A stretch of 64,000 nucleotides of DNA, from positions 1 to 64,000 of the forward strand of contig NZ_FOXM01000015.1 of NCBI RefSeq assembly GCF_900115715.1, given 5' to 3'. The stretch is from Geopseudomonas sagittaria (GTDB taxonomy: Bacteria > Pseudomonadota > Gammaproteobacteria > Pseudomonadales > Pseudomonadaceae). Numbering within the stretch: the first letter of the stretch is position 1; the number at the start of each line of letters is the position of its first letter. Positions 8,079-18,717 of the stretch are shown one piece after another. The notes beneath the pieces are model-generated. The model saw nothing but the letters and a program-made list of their open reading frames with translations. It ran no database searches and was not told the origin of the DNA. A program made the position numbers and the translations under genes.

Positions 8079-9329
8079 TCAGAGGCTCGCCTGCAGGCTA
8101 CGGCGGAAGATCGCCATGCCCGCATCGAGGATCTCTTCCTCGGCGGTCAGCGGCGCCAGCAGGCGGATGATGTGGCGGTACTTGCCGCTCGGCATCAGCA
8201 GCAGGCCGGCCTCGCGGGCGGCGGCCAGCAGGCGGGCGAGGCGTTCGCTGCCCGGCCCGCCGTCGACTGCGCGCAGCTCGATGCCGCGCATGGCACCGAC
8301 CCCGGTCAGGCGCGCCAGCGCCGGGGCCAGCTCGCTGTCCTGCCAGGCCTGGTAGTGGCGCAGGATGCACTGCTCCTGGCGCTCGCCCCAGGTCGCCAGG
8401 TTGGCGTCGTTCATCAGCTCGAGGCTGGCCAATGCCGCCGCGCAGGCCAGCGGGTTGCCGGAATAGGTGCCGCCCAGGCCGCCCTTGGGCAGCGCATCGA
8501 GCAGGTGCTGGCGGCCGACCACCGCGCCCAGCGGCAGGCCGCCGGCGATGCTCTTGCCGAGCAGCAGCAGGTCCGGCTCGATGCCGAGGCGCGAGAAGGC
8601 GAAGCGCTGGCCGGTGCGGCCGAAGCCGGACTGGATCTCGTCGACGATCAGCAGGATGCCGCGCTCGTCGCAGAAGCACCGCAGGTACTGGGCGAAGCCG
8701 GCGTCGAGCGCCTGGAAGCCGCCCTCGCCCTGCACCGCCTCGAGGATGAAGCAGCCGACTTCCTCGACGTCGATCTCCACGCTGAACAGGCGCTCCATCG
8801 CCGCGCGGGCGACCTCGACGCTGACGCCGTTGTCCACGCTCGGGTACGGCAGGTGGTACACCGGGCCGGGCAGGCTGCCGACCTTCTGCTTGTAGGGCGC
8901 GACCTTGCCGTTGAGATTGAGCGCGGCCAGGGTGCGGCCGTGGAAGCCGCCGTCGAAGGCGATCACCGCACTGCGACCGGTGGCGGCGCGGACGATCTTC
9001 AGCGCGTTCTCGGTGGCCTCGGCGCCGCTGTTGGTGAGCATGCCGGACAGTGGGTAGGACACCGGCACGAAGCGCGCCAGGGCCGCCAGCAACTGACTGT
9101 AACCCTCGTGGGGCAGCGCGTTGAACGCCGAGTGGGTCAGCCGTCCGGCCTGCTCGCGCACCGCCTCGACGATGCGCGGATGGCAATGGCCGAGGTTGAG
9201 CACGCCGATGCCGCCGACGAAGTCGATGTAGCGCTTGCCCTGGGTATCCCAGACCTCGGCGTTGCGGCCGTGGCTGAGGCTGATCGGGTGGACGATGGCC
9301 AGGGACTGGCTGACGTGGGTCGCTTGCAT
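8079..9329 (-). CDS. class-III aminotransferase, probable 2-aminoadipate (or 4-aminobutyrate) aminotransferase
   Basis: 416-residue PLP enzyme of the GabT group. The lysine that holds PLP is in LLLLGKSIAGGLPLGAV (near residue 260), preceded by the IVDEIQSGFGRTG cofactor motif; the N-terminal WDTQGKRYIDFVGGIGVLNLGHCHP and TNSGAEATENALKI are family landmarks. Start at 9327-9329 (MQATHVSQSL). Its place between hglS and a LysR gene that faces amaB suggests it turns 2-aminoadipate into 2-oxoadipate, the HglS substrate; in Pseudomonas putida a GabT-like enzyme does this from another locus. GABA activity remains possible. Confidence 0.85.
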   Translation of the reverse strand: MQATHVSQSLAIVHPISLSHGRNAEVWDTQGKRYIDFVGGIGVLNLGHCHPRIVEAVREQAGRLTHSAFNALPHEGYSQLLAALARFVPVSYPLSGMLTNSGAEATENALKIVRAATGRSAVIAFDGGFHGRTLAALNLNGKVAPYKQKVGSLPGPVYHLPYPSVDNGVSVEVARAAMERLFSVEIDVEEVGCFILEAVQGEGGFQALDAGFAQYLRCFCDERGILLIVDEIQSGFGRTGQRFAFSRLGIEPDLLLLGKSIAGGLPLGAVVGRQHLLDALPKGGLGGTYSGNPLACAAALASLELMNDANLATWGERQEQCILRHYQAWQDSELAPALARLTGVGAMRGIELRAVDGGPGSERLARLLAAAREAGLLLMPSGKYRHIIRLLAPLTAEEEILDAGMAIFRRSLQASL

Positions 9330-9446
9330 GGCGCGCTGCTCCGCGAGGGGGTTTGGGTGCGCTTCATGAAATCGACAATGGATGTCGGCCGGCAAACGAA
9401 AAAAAATCGCCGACCCATTCCTTTTTTTCCTGTCCTGCAGGATCTG

Positions 9447-9529
9447 CCGTAGGGTGGGAAACGACCGCGGGTCTTTTCCACCGCCCTGCTCACCGGTGGA
9501 AAACGCTGGCGCGGTTTTCCACCCTACGG
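9447..9529. repeat. REP-like nested inverted repeat
   Basis: CCGTAGGGTGG (9447-9457) pairs with CCACCCTACGG (9519-9529), and inside it GGTGGAAAAC (9495-9504) pairs with GTTTTCCACC (9514-9523). This GTAGGGTGGAAAAC palindrome is a familiar dispersed intergenic repeat of pseudomonads. It fills the gap between the aminotransferase and LysR genes and may also stop or stabilise transcripts. Confidence 0.7.
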
Positions 9530-9540
9530 TTAACCGCGGC

Positions 9541-10431
9541 TCAACCCGCCTCCAGCTGGCCGTGAATCCACTGCACGAAGGCGCGGATCTTCGGTACGTC
9601 GGCGGCGTGTTCGGCGTAGGCCATGAAGTGCTTGCCGCCACTGGGCAGCTCGTGGTCCCAGGCGATCACCAGCTTGCCGTCGTTGAGTTCGTCCTCGACC
9701 AGGAAGCGCGGCACCAGCGCCACGCCGCAGCCGGACTGCGCCGCGCGGATGCACATGTAGAAGGTCTCGAAGCGCGGCCCGTGGTAGCTGTGGCTGCTCT
9801 GCAGCCCCTGGCTGTGGAACCAGTCGTGCCAGGCCTCCGGGCGCGAGACGCACTGCAGCAGCACCTGCTCGCCCAGTTGTTCGGCGCTGGCGATGCCGCC
9901 GGCGCACAGGTCCGGCGCGCACACCGGCACCATGGTCTCGCCGAACAGCTCGATGCACTCGGCCCCCGGCCAGGTGCCCTGACCGAAGAAGAACACCACG
10001 TCGGCCTTGCCCTGCAGCAGGTCGAACGGCTCCAGCACGTTGTGCAGGTCGAGATGGATGTTGGGGTTGGCGGCGCCGAAGCCCTTGAGGTGGGGAATCA
10101 GCCAGCGCGCGCCGAAGGTCGGCTGGGTCGCCACCTTGAGCACCTCGGTATTGCCGCCATAGGAGAGTATGTAGTGGGTGGACATCTCCACCTGCTTGAG
10201 GATCTTGTTGACCTCGGTCAGGTACAGCGCGCCGGCCGGGGTCAGCTGCAAGCGGCGGCGGATGCGGCGGAACAGCAGGTGTTGGAGCATGTCCTCCAGC
10301 TGGGCGACCTGCTTGCTCACCGCGCTCTGCGTCAGGTGCAGTTCCTCGGCGGCGCGGGTGAAGCTCAGGTGGCGCGCGACGGCCTCGAAGCACTGCAGCG
10401 CGGTCATGGATGGCATCAGGCGTTTGGACAT
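9541..10431 (-). CDS. LysR-family transcriptional regulator of the lysine/pipecolate cluster
   Basis: 296 residues, normal LysR length. The N-terminal helix-turn-helix is ALQCFEAVARHLSFTRAAEELHLTQSAVSKQVAQLE (residues about 11-46, recognition helix around TQSAVSKQ), followed by an effector domain. The sequence resembles the GcvA-type LysR protein found between amaB and hglS in P. putida. It is divergent from amaB across 141 bases and upstream of the aminotransferase and hglS, so it likely controls one or both sides (inference). Confidence 0.9.
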   Translation of the reverse strand: MSKRLMPSMTALQCFEAVARHLSFTRAAEELHLTQSAVSKQVAQLEDMLQHLLFRRIRRRLQLTPAGALYLTEVNKILKQVEMSTHYILSYGGNTEVLKVATQPTFGARWLIPHLKGFGAANPNIHLDLHNVLEPFDLLQGKADVVFFFGQGTWPGAECIELFGETMVPVCAPDLCAGGIASAEQLGEQVLLQCVSRPEAWHDWFHSQGLQSSHSYHGPRFETFYMCIRAAQSGCGVALVPRFLVEDELNDGKLVIAWDHELPSGGKHFMAYAEHAADVPKIRAFVQWIHGQLEAG

Positions 10432-10572
10432 GGCGTTCTCGGCGGCCGGGGCTGGCCAAGCATGAATTCAAGGAATGACATAACAAAAAACGCTCGCTTG
10501 TGAGCGCGCAACATGCGGATTAATACTGGCTGGGAGGCCAAATTTAAATCAACCCCGCGACAGGAGCCATCC
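10432..10572. promoter_or_regulatory. divergent promoter region between lysR and amaB
   Basis: The 141-bp gap between the divergent starts contains an AT-rich core (GGCCAAATTTAAATC, near 10537-10551) and an inverted repeat CGCTC/GAGCG at about 10491-10506. LysR-type operators with a T-N11-A core normally lie in such gaps; a specific operator cannot be assigned by eye. The amaB ribosome site is ACAGGAG at about 10560-10566. Confidence 0.5.
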
Positions 10573-12063
10573 ATGGTCGACCAACTTCTCAGCCGTCTGG
10601 GTGTCAGCGCCCAGGCCGCCAGCCAAGGCGCCCACGTCATCCACAGCCCCATCGACGGCAGCCGCATCGGCGCCGTGGCGCTGGAGCCGGCCAGCAGCGT
10701 GCCGGCGAAGATTGCCGCCGCCCAGCAGGCCTTCGAGGCCTGGCGCAGCGTGCCGGCCCCGCGTCGCGGCGAACTGGTGCGCCTGTTCGGCGAAGTCCTG
10801 CGCGCCCACAAGGCCGACCTGGCCGAGCTGGTGTCCTGGGAAGCCGGCAAGATCACCCAGGAAGGCCTGGGCGAAGTGCAGGAAATGATCGACATCTGCG
10901 ACTTCGCCGTCGGCCTGTCGCGCCAGCTGTACGGCCTGACCATCGCCTCCGAGCGCCCCGGCCACCACATGCGCGAGAGCTGGCACCCGCTGGGCGTGGT
11001 CAGCGTGATCAGCGCCTTCAACTTCCCGGTCGCCGTGTGGGCGTGGAACGCCACCCTGGCGCTGGTCTGCGGCAATGCCGTGCTGTGGAAGCCGTCGGAG
11101 AAGACCCCGCTGACCGCCCTCGCCTGCCAGGCGCTGTTCGAGAAAGCGCTGAAAGCCTTCGGCGATGCGCCGGCCGGCCTCAGCCAGCTGATCGTCGGCG
11201 ACCGCGACGCCGGCGAAGCCCTGGTCGCCGACCCGCGCGTGGTGCTGGTCAGCGCCACCGGCAGCACCCGCATGGGCCGCGAAGTCGCCCCGCGCGTCGC
11301 CGCCCGCTTCGGCCGCTGCATCCTCGAACTGGGCGGCAACAACGCGATGATCCTGGCGCCCAGCGCCGACCTGGACATGGCTGTGCGCGCCATCCTGTTC
11401 AGCGCCGTCGGCACCGCCGGCCAGCGCTGCACCACCCTGCGCCGCCTGATCGCCCACGAGTCGGTCAAGGACGAGATCGTCAGTCGCCTGAAGGCCGCCT
11501 ACGCCAAGGTGCGCGTCGGTCACCCGCTGCAGGGCAACCTGGTCGGCCCGCTGATCGACAGGCAGGCCTTCGAGTCCATGCAGAACGCGCTGATCAAGGC
11601 CCGCGACGAGGGTGGCCAGGTGTTCGGTGGCGAGCGTCAGCTGGCCGACGTTTATGCGGACGCCTACTACGTCACCCCGGCACTGGTGGAGATGCCCGGC
11701 CAGACCGAGGTGGTGCGCCACGAGACCTTCGCGCCGATCCTCTACGTGCTGAGCTACCGCGACTTCGACGAGGCGCTGCGCCTCAACAACGAAGTGCCGC
11801 AGGGCCTGTCCTCGTGCATCTTCACCACCGACGTGCGCGAGGCGGAAGCCTTCCAGAGCGCGGCCGGCAGCGACTGCGGCATCGCCAACGTCAACATCGG
11901 CCCGAGTGGCGCCGAGATCGGCGGCGCCTTCGGTGGCGAGAAGGAAACCGGCGGCGGTCGCGAGTCGGGCTCAGATTCCTGGAAGGCCTACATGCGCCGG
12001 CAGACCAACACCGTCAACTACTCGCGCGAACTGCCGCTGGCCCAGGGCATCGTGTTCGATTGA
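10573..12063 (+). CDS. amaB: L-piperidine-6-carboxylate / alpha-aminoadipate semialdehyde dehydrogenase AmaB
   Basis: 496 residues, the length of AmaB and of the ALDH7A1 (antiquitin) family. It oxidises the piperidine-6-carboxylate/aminoadipate semialdehyde pair to 2-aminoadipate using NAD(P)+. Landmarks: NFPVAVWAWNATLALVCGNAVLWKPSEKTP, the catalytic Glu in LELGGNNAM and catalytic Cys in GTAGQRCTTLRR, and the ALDH7 C-terminal FGGEKETGGGRESGSDSW. Start at ATG 10573 behind ACAGGAG; a longer in-frame reading from 10513 is unlikely. With the aminotransferase and HglS it would give an unbroken route to D-2-hydroxyglutarate. Confidence 0.92.
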   Translation: MVDQLLSRLGVSAQAASQGAHVIHSPIDGSRIGAVALEPASSVPAKIAAAQQAFEAWRSVPAPRRGELVRLFGEVLRAHKADLAELVSWEAGKITQEGLGEVQEMIDICDFAVGLSRQLYGLTIASERPGHHMRESWHPLGVVSVISAFNFPVAVWAWNATLALVCGNAVLWKPSEKTPLTALACQALFEKALKAFGDAPAGLSQLIVGDRDAGEALVADPRVVLVSATGSTRMGREVAPRVAARFGRCILELGGNNAMILAPSADLDMAVRAILFSAVGTAGQRCTTLRRLIAHESVKDEIVSRLKAAYAKVRVGHPLQGNLVGPLIDRQAFESMQNALIKARDEGGQVFGGERQLADVYADAYYVTPALVEMPGQTEVVRHETFAPILYVLSYRDFDEALRLNNEVPQGLSSCIFTTDVREAEAFQSAAGSDCGIANVNIGPSGAEIGGAFGGEKETGGGRESGSDSWKAYMRRQTNTVNYSRELPLAQGIVFD

Positions 12064-12157
12064 TCGCGCAACACCGGCCACGCCGCGCCATGCCTCCCCA
12101 CATGGCGCGGCGTGGCCGTTCTGCAAGACTTTCCCGCCTTCCCCTTCCCCTTCCCGC

Positions 12158-13717
<1,560 letters not shown>

Positions 13718-13768
13718 GAAAGTGCCCGTCTTGTGCTTGTTGTCGGGTCGTAAACGCCTGGCGGCGCA

Positions 13769-13783
13769 TTCTTGCGTCAAGAA
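13769..13783. promoter_or_regulatory. palindrome upstream of phhR
   Basis: TTCTTGCGTCAAGAA is a perfect inverted repeat (6-bp arms, 3-bp centre) about 50 bases upstream of the phhR start. No regulator is assigned. Confidence 0.4.
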
Positions 13784-13848
13784 TATGTGACGAATCCGCG
13801 CTGCGGAAGAGCATCGAAGCCGCTATCGAGCGGCGCTGTGCGGCTATT

Positions 13849-13866
13849 CGTAACGAAAGCATTACA
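13849..13866. promoter_or_regulatory. PhhR/TyrR box upstream of phhC
   Basis: CGTAACGAAAGCATTACA fits the TyrR/PhhR consensus TGTAAA-N6-TTTACA, with GTAA and TTAC half sites separated by 8 bases. It lies between divergent phhR and phhC, 126 bases before the phhC start. Confidence 0.75.
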
Positions 13867-13992
13867 GGAACGCCGGGGCGGCTGCGTCCGCCTGCCGCAG
13901 GTTGGGCTGCAGGCGGCCGGCCGCTGGGGTATCCATGGCGCTCGACAGCCGCATGACAAGGCGACCCCGCTCGCCACCGCAGAGGAATCTCC

Positions 13993-15186
13993 ATGAGTCA
14001 CTTCCAGCCCGTCGCCCGCGTCCCCGGCGACCCGATTCTCGGTCTGATGGACGCCTTCCGCGCCGATCCCAGCCCGGCCAAGCTCGACCTCGGCGTCGGC
14101 GTGTACAAGGACGCCCAGGGCCGCACGCCGATCATGGCGGCGGTCAAGCACGCCGAGCAGCGCCTGCTGGCCAGCGAAACCACCAAGAGCTACACCAGCG
14201 GCCACGGCGATGCTGCGTTCGGCGAGCAGCTGCTGCAACTGGTGCTCGGCCAGGATTCGCCGCTGCTGGCCGGCCAGCGTGCCGGCACCACGCAGACCCC
14301 GGGCGGCACCGGCGCCCTGCGCCTGACCGCGGACTTCCTCAGCCACTGCCTGCCGGGGCGCGGCATCTGGCTGAGCGACCCGACCTGGCCGATCCACGAG
14401 ACCATCTTCGCCGAGGCCGGCCTCAAGGTCGGCCACTACCCCTACGTCGGCGCAGACAACCGCCTCGACGTCGAAGCCATGCTCGCCGCCCTGGAGCGCG
14501 TGCCGAGCGGCGACGTGGTGCTGCTGCACGCCTGCTGCCACAACCCGACCGGCTTCGACCTGTCGCACGACGACTGGCGCCAGGTGCTCGACGTGGTGCG
14601 CCGCCGCGAGCTGCTGCCGCTGATCGACTTCGCCTACCAGGGCTTCGGCGACGGCCTGGGCGACGACGCCTGGGCGGTGCGCCTGTTCGCCGCCGAACTG
14701 CCGGAGCTGCTGATCACCAGCTCCTGCTCGAAGAACTTCGGCCTGTACCGCGAGCGCACCGGCGCGCTGATCGTCTGCGCCGACAGCCACGACAAGCTGC
14801 TCGACGTGCGCAGCCAGCTGGCCTCGCTGGCGCGCAACCTGTGGTCGACCCCCCCGGCCCACGGCGCCGCGGTGGTCGCCACCATCCTGGGCGACGCCGC
14901 GCTGCGCGCCGAGTGGCAGGCCGAGCTGGACCTGATGCGCGGACGCGTGCTGCGCCTGCGTCAGGGACTGGTCGAGGCGCTGCAGCCGTTCGGCCTGGCC
15001 GAGCGCTTCGCCCACATCGCCGTGCAGCGCGGCATGTTCTCCTACACCGGCCTGACGCCCGAGCAGGTGCGCCGCCTGCGCGACGAGTCCAGCGTGTACA
15101 TGGTCGGCAGCGGCCGCGCCAACGTCGCCGGCCTCGACGAGCAGCGCCTGGGCGAGCTGGCCGCGGCCATCGCCAGGGTCTGCTGA
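13993..15186 (+). CDS. phhC: aromatic amino-acid aminotransferase PhhC/TyrB-type
   Basis: 397-residue class-I aminotransferase that interconverts Tyr/Phe and their 2-oxo acids. Family landmarks: LDLGVGVYKDAQGRTP near the N-terminus, TPGGTGALRLTADF, the substrate-pocket HACCHNPTGFD, DFAYQGFGDGL, and the PLP lysine in SSCSKNFGLYRERTGAL. The AGGAATCTCC ribosome site precedes the ATG at 13993. In P. aeruginosa the gene is third in phhABC; here it follows directly on the phhR intergenic region with no phhA or phhB between, yet with a PhhR box. Confidence 0.92.
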   Translation: MSHFQPVARVPGDPILGLMDAFRADPSPAKLDLGVGVYKDAQGRTPIMAAVKHAEQRLLASETTKSYTSGHGDAAFGEQLLQLVLGQDSPLLAGQRAGTTQTPGGTGALRLTADFLSHCLPGRGIWLSDPTWPIHETIFAEAGLKVGHYPYVGADNRLDVEAMLAALERVPSGDVVLLHACCHNPTGFDLSHDDWRQVLDVVRRRELLPLIDFAYQGFGDGLGDDAWAVRLFAAELPELLITSSCSKNFGLYRERTGALIVCADSHDKLLDVRSQLASLARNLWSTPPAHGAAVVATILGDAALRAEWQAELDLMRGRVLRLRQGLVEALQPFGLAERFAHIAVQRGMFSYTGLTPEQVRRLRDESSVYMVGSGRANVAGLDEQRLGELAAAIARVC

Positions 15187-15242
15187 CGCCCGCCAACGGA
15201 CAGGGCGATCATCCCATGCCTTGCTACTGGCAGCGGGCGGCT

Positions 15243-15339
15243 CCCTCTCCCGCCGGCGGGAGAGGGCTGGGGTGAGGGTGGACGTGCCACGCCGCCAGGC
15301 CCTCCCCCCCCAGCCCCTCTCCCGGAACCGGGAGAGGGG
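15243..15339. repeat. paired REP-type palindromes
   Basis: Two head-to-head hairpins of the CCCTCTCCC class: CCCTCTCCCGCC/GGCGGGAGAGGG at 15243-15266 and CCCCTCTCCCGG/CCGGGAGAGGGG at 15314-15339, separated by GC-rich sequence with shared GGCTGGGGTGAGGG-like tails. These are common dispersed repeats of pseudomonads and sit between the convergent phhC and aroP genes, where they may also end transcription. Confidence 0.75.
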
Positions 15340-15368
15340 AGACAAGCGCCCCGCTTTCCCCCCCTCGT

Positions 15369-16757
15369 TCAGCGCCGCGCCGCCAGCGCGAGCTTCAGGC
15401 GATAGCCGATCCAGATCAGCAGCAGCCAGCCCGGGATCGCGTAGACCGACAGGTTGATCCCCGGGATCTGCAGCATCACCACCAGGATCAGCGCCACGAA
15501 AGCCAGGCACAGGTAGTTGGCGAACGGATACCAGAACGCCGGGAACCCCGGCTGCACACCTTCGCGCACCTTGCTGGCACGGAACTTGAGGTGCGAATAG
15601 CTGATCATCGCCCAGTTGATCACCAGCGCCGACACCGCCAGCGACATCAGCAGCTCCAGCGCGCCGGTGGGCAGCAGATAGTTGATCAGCACACCGAACA
15701 GGGTGATCAGCGCCGACAGGCCGATGGCCAGCACCGGCACGCCGCGCTTGTTCAGGCGCAGGAACACCCGTGGGGCATCGCCCTGCTCGGCCAGGCCGTA
15801 GAGCATGCGGCTGTTGCAGTAGACCCCGCTGTTGTAGACCGATAGCGCGGCGGTGAGCACCACGAAGTTGAGGATGTGCGCCGCCGCATCGCTGCCGAGC
15901 AGCGAGAATATCTGCACGAACGGGCTGCTGCTGTAGGGGTCGCCGGCGGCGTTGAGGGTCTGCAGCAACTGGTCCCAGGGATACAGGCAGAGCAGCACGC
16001 TGAGCGCGCCGACGTAGAAGATCAGGATGCGGTAGACCACCTGGTTGATCGCCTTGGGGATCACCTTGCGCGGCTCGGCCGCCTCGGCGGCAGTGATGCC
16101 GACCAGCTCCAGGCCGCCGAAGGAAAACATGATGAAGGCCAGCGCCATCACCAGGCCGCTCACCCCCTGGGGGAAGAAGCCGCCGTGCGCCCACAGGTTG
16201 CTGACCTGCGCCTGCTCGCCGCCCGCGCCGCTGACCAGCAGGTACACGCCGAGGACGATCATGCCGACGATGGCCACCACCTTGACGATAGCGAACCAGA
16301 ACTCGGCCTCGCCGAACAGCTTCACGTGGGCCAGGTTGATCGCGTTGATCAGCACGAAGAACGCCGCCGCGGTGGCCCAGGTCGGCACCTCGGGCCACCA
16401 GAACTGGATGTATTTGCCCACCGCGGTCAGCTCGGCCATGCCCACCAGGATGTACAGCACCCAGTAGTTCCAGCCGGACAGAAAGCCGGCGTAGCTGCCC
16501 CAGTACTTGTGGGCGAAGTGGCTGAACGAGCCGGCCACCGGCTCCTCGACGATCATCTCGCCGAGCTGACGCATGATCAGGAAGGCGATGAAGCCGGCAA
16601 TGGCATAGCCGAGGATCATCGACGGACCGGCGGTTTTCAGCACCCCGGCCGAGCCGAGGAACAGGCCGGTACCGATGGCGCCGCCCAGGGCGATCAGCTG
16701 GATATGGCGGTTCTTCAGGCTGCGCCGGAGTTCGCCCGGGTGCAGGTGGATATCCAT
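15369..16757 (-). CDS. aroP: aromatic amino-acid permease AroP
   Basis: 462 residues, 12 membrane helices, APC superfamily. The N-terminal segment LKNRHIQLIALGGAIGTGLF (about residues 13-32) and MRQLGEMIVEEPVAGSFSHF are almost those of E. coli AroP, as is FSFGGLELVGITAAEA. It imports Phe, Tyr and Trp by proton symport. Start at 16755-16757 (MDIHLHPGEL), which matches the family better than the longer in-frame reading. Its position beside phhR/phhC fits the P. aeruginosa phh/aroP2/hpd neighbourhood. Confidence 0.92.
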   Translation of the reverse strand: MDIHLHPGELRRSLKNRHIQLIALGGAIGTGLFLGSAGVLKTAGPSMILGYAIAGFIAFLIMRQLGEMIVEEPVAGSFSHFAHKYWGSYAGFLSGWNYWVLYILVGMAELTAVGKYIQFWWPEVPTWATAAAFFVLINAINLAHVKLFGEAEFWFAIVKVVAIVGMIVLGVYLLVSGAGGEQAQVSNLWAHGGFFPQGVSGLVMALAFIMFSFGGLELVGITAAEAAEPRKVIPKAINQVVYRILIFYVGALSVLLCLYPWDQLLQTLNAAGDPYSSSPFVQIFSLLGSDAAAHILNFVVLTAALSVYNSGVYCNSRMLYGLAEQGDAPRVFLRLNKRGVPVLAIGLSALITLFGVLINYLLPTGALELLMSLAVSALVINWAMISYSHLKFRASKVREGVQPGFPAFWYPFANYLCLAFVALILVVMLQIPGINLSVYAIPGWLLLIWIGYRLKLALAARR

Positions 16758-16962
16758 GGTCGGTATGGCCCTCTGGAATGGAAGATCGACGCCGCGGCAG
16801 CCTCGTGAGCCGGCGGGCAGGAGTGTTTCGCGTCGGGTAGCGGTGCGCCAGCGCCAGCGCCAGCTGGCAACAAGCATGGCCGAGCGCGGCCGCTTTCACA
16901 CGGCCGGCGCGCGACGGCCCGGCGCAAGGGGCGCGCAGTATAGCGGCGGCGCCAGATGGACA

Positions 16963-16985
16963 GAACCCGGCGCGAGGCCGGGTTC
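16963..16985 (-). terminator. stem-loop after the NSS transporter
   Basis: GAACCCGGC/GCCGGGTTC with a short loop lies 25 bases downstream of the transporter stop. There is no clear T run, so it may be a weak terminator or an mRNA-stabilising hairpin. The rest of 16758-17010 holds no gene I can see. Confidence 0.5.
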
Positions 16986-17010
16986 CGGGGTACAGCGGGC
17001 GGTTGGTGAC

Positions 17011-18471
17011 TCAGTGCACGGCGAACTCCAGGCGCACGCGCGGAGCGAGCACCTCGCCGAGGATGGCCAGCATGCCGATGGCACCGGCGATCCAGTACCA
17101 GCCGGCCAGCGGGTCGAAGCCCAGCCAGCCGAGGGCGTTGAGGAACACCACGAGGATCAGCACCGGGCTGACGTAGCGGACCATGAACAGCCACAGGGCA
17201 TAGCCGGCGGTCGGCAGCTTGAGCTCGTCGCGCATGATGTCGCTGCGCAGGCAGTAGCCCACCAGGATGACCATGAGGATGCCGCCCAGGGGCATCATCC
17301 AGCGCGAGGTGACGTAGTCGAGGATGTCGAAGAAGTTCATGCCGAACAGCTTCCACTCGGCGCCGACGTTGAACGACAGCATGGCCAGCATGCTGATGGC
17401 GATCAGCACCACGCCGGAGGCGATGGACGCCTTGACCCGACTGACGCCGTGTTTCTCGTTGAGGTAGGCGACGGTCGCCTCGATCATCGAGATGGCCGAG
17501 GTCAGCGCCGCCACCGAGACCATGGCGAAGAACAGCACGCCGAAGACGGTGCCGAACGGCATCTGCTGGAAGGCCAGCGGCAGGCTCATGAAGATCAGTC
17601 CGGGACCGGCGCCCGGGCTCATGCCGTTGGCGAAGATCACCGGGAAGATCGCCAGACCGGCGAGCAACGCCACGCAGGTGTCGGCGATGGCGACGACGAA
17701 GGTGGTGCGGGCGATCGACTGGCCGTCCGGCAGGTAGGAGCCGTAGGTGAGGATCGCGCCCGAGGCCAGGCTGAGGGTGAAGAAGGCATGGCCAAGGGCG
17801 GCCAGGAAGGCTTCGCCGGTGACCTTGCTGGCATCGAAGGTGAACAGGAACTCGAAGCCCTGGCTGAAGCCGCCGCTGGTCAGCGCGTAGCCGACCAGGA
17901 TCAGCAGCATCACCGCCAGGCCCGGCATCATCCAGCGTACCGAGCGCTCGACGCCGGCCTGCACTCCCTTGCCGACGATCCACAGGGTCACCAGGGCGAC
18001 CACGATGCTCCAGCTGCCGAGCAGCCAGGGGCTGGTGTTGTGCGCCTCGAACACGCCGGCCAGCGCGTCGACGCTGGTGGCGGCCAGGGAGCCGTCGACC
18101 ATCTTCCACGTGTAGGCGAAGGCCCAGCCGGCCACCACCACGTAGAAACAGAGGATCAGGAAGCCGCACAGCATGGCCATGCCGCCGACCGCCTTCCACA
18201 GCGGATTGCCGTTGTTCTCCCTGACCACCCGGGCGATGGCGTCCAGCGGGCTGCCGCGGCCACGACGGCCGAGGGCGATCTCGGCCATCATCACCGGGAT
18301 GCCGATGGCGAGGATGCAGCCCAGGTACATCAGCACGAAAGCACCACCGCCGTATTCGCCGGTGATGTAGGGGAATTTCCAGATATTGCCCAAGCCCACA
18401 GCGGAGCCGGTTGCAGCGAGGATGAAGCCCCAGCGGGACTGCCAGAGGTTCTTCGGTTTTTCACGGGTCAT
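17011..18471 (-). CDS. sodium-dependent transporter, NSS/SNF family
   Basis: 486 residues, about 12 membrane helices, typical of bacterial neurotransmitter:sodium symporters (LeuT, TnaT). The first helix carries GFILAATGSAVGLGNIWKFP, holding the unwound Na+/substrate site, and PDGQSIAR and FAMVSVAALTSAISMIE are conserved family segments. Substrates of the family are amino acids; location between aroP and an hpd remnant suggests an aromatic amino acid such as Trp or Tyr, which is inference. The C-terminus runs to residue 486 without truncation. Confidence 0.9.
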   Translation of the reverse strand: MTREKPKNLWQSRWGFILAATGSAVGLGNIWKFPYITGEYGGGAFVLMYLGCILAIGIPVMMAEIALGRRGRGSPLDAIARVVRENNGNPLWKAVGGMAMLCGFLILCFYVVVAGWAFAYTWKMVDGSLAATSVDALAGVFEAHNTSPWLLGSWSIVVALVTLWIVGKGVQAGVERSVRWMMPGLAVMLLILVGYALTSGGFSQGFEFLFTFDASKVTGEAFLAALGHAFFTLSLASGAILTYGSYLPDGQSIARTTFVVAIADTCVALLAGLAIFPVIFANGMSPGAGPGLIFMSLPLAFQQMPFGTVFGVLFFAMVSVAALTSAISMIEATVAYLNEKHGVSRVKASIASGVVLIAISMLAMLSFNVGAEWKLFGMNFFDILDYVTSRWMMPLGGILMVILVGYCLRSDIMRDELKLPTAGYALWLFMVRYVSPVLILVVFLNALGWLGFDPLAGWYWIAGAIGMLAILGEVLAPRVRLEFAVH

Positions 18472-18717
18472 ACGTCACCTGGTTTGTTCTTGTCTGTGAC
18501 GGAAAATCACCCACCGTGCTTGTGGCGCGGCGGAGTCTGCAAGGCGGTTCACCTTAGGTTCATGGCGCGGCGGGCTGCACCTCCAGTCGAGAGGCACGCG
18601 ACCCCGATGGCTTTGCAGCGCGCAACGAGCGCCAGGATGCGTGGGTACGCAAGGGGGTCACAGTCGAAGCGGTGGCCATTGTACACCGACCAAAACGCTC
18701 GGAAATGGTGGCCAGAC

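Noticed and set aside
13777..16899. 1040-codon minus-strand frame over phhC and aroP
   Set aside because: It joins sequence antisense to phhC with a frame-shifted copy of aroP and crosses REP hairpins; phhC on the plus strand has intact PLP motifs.
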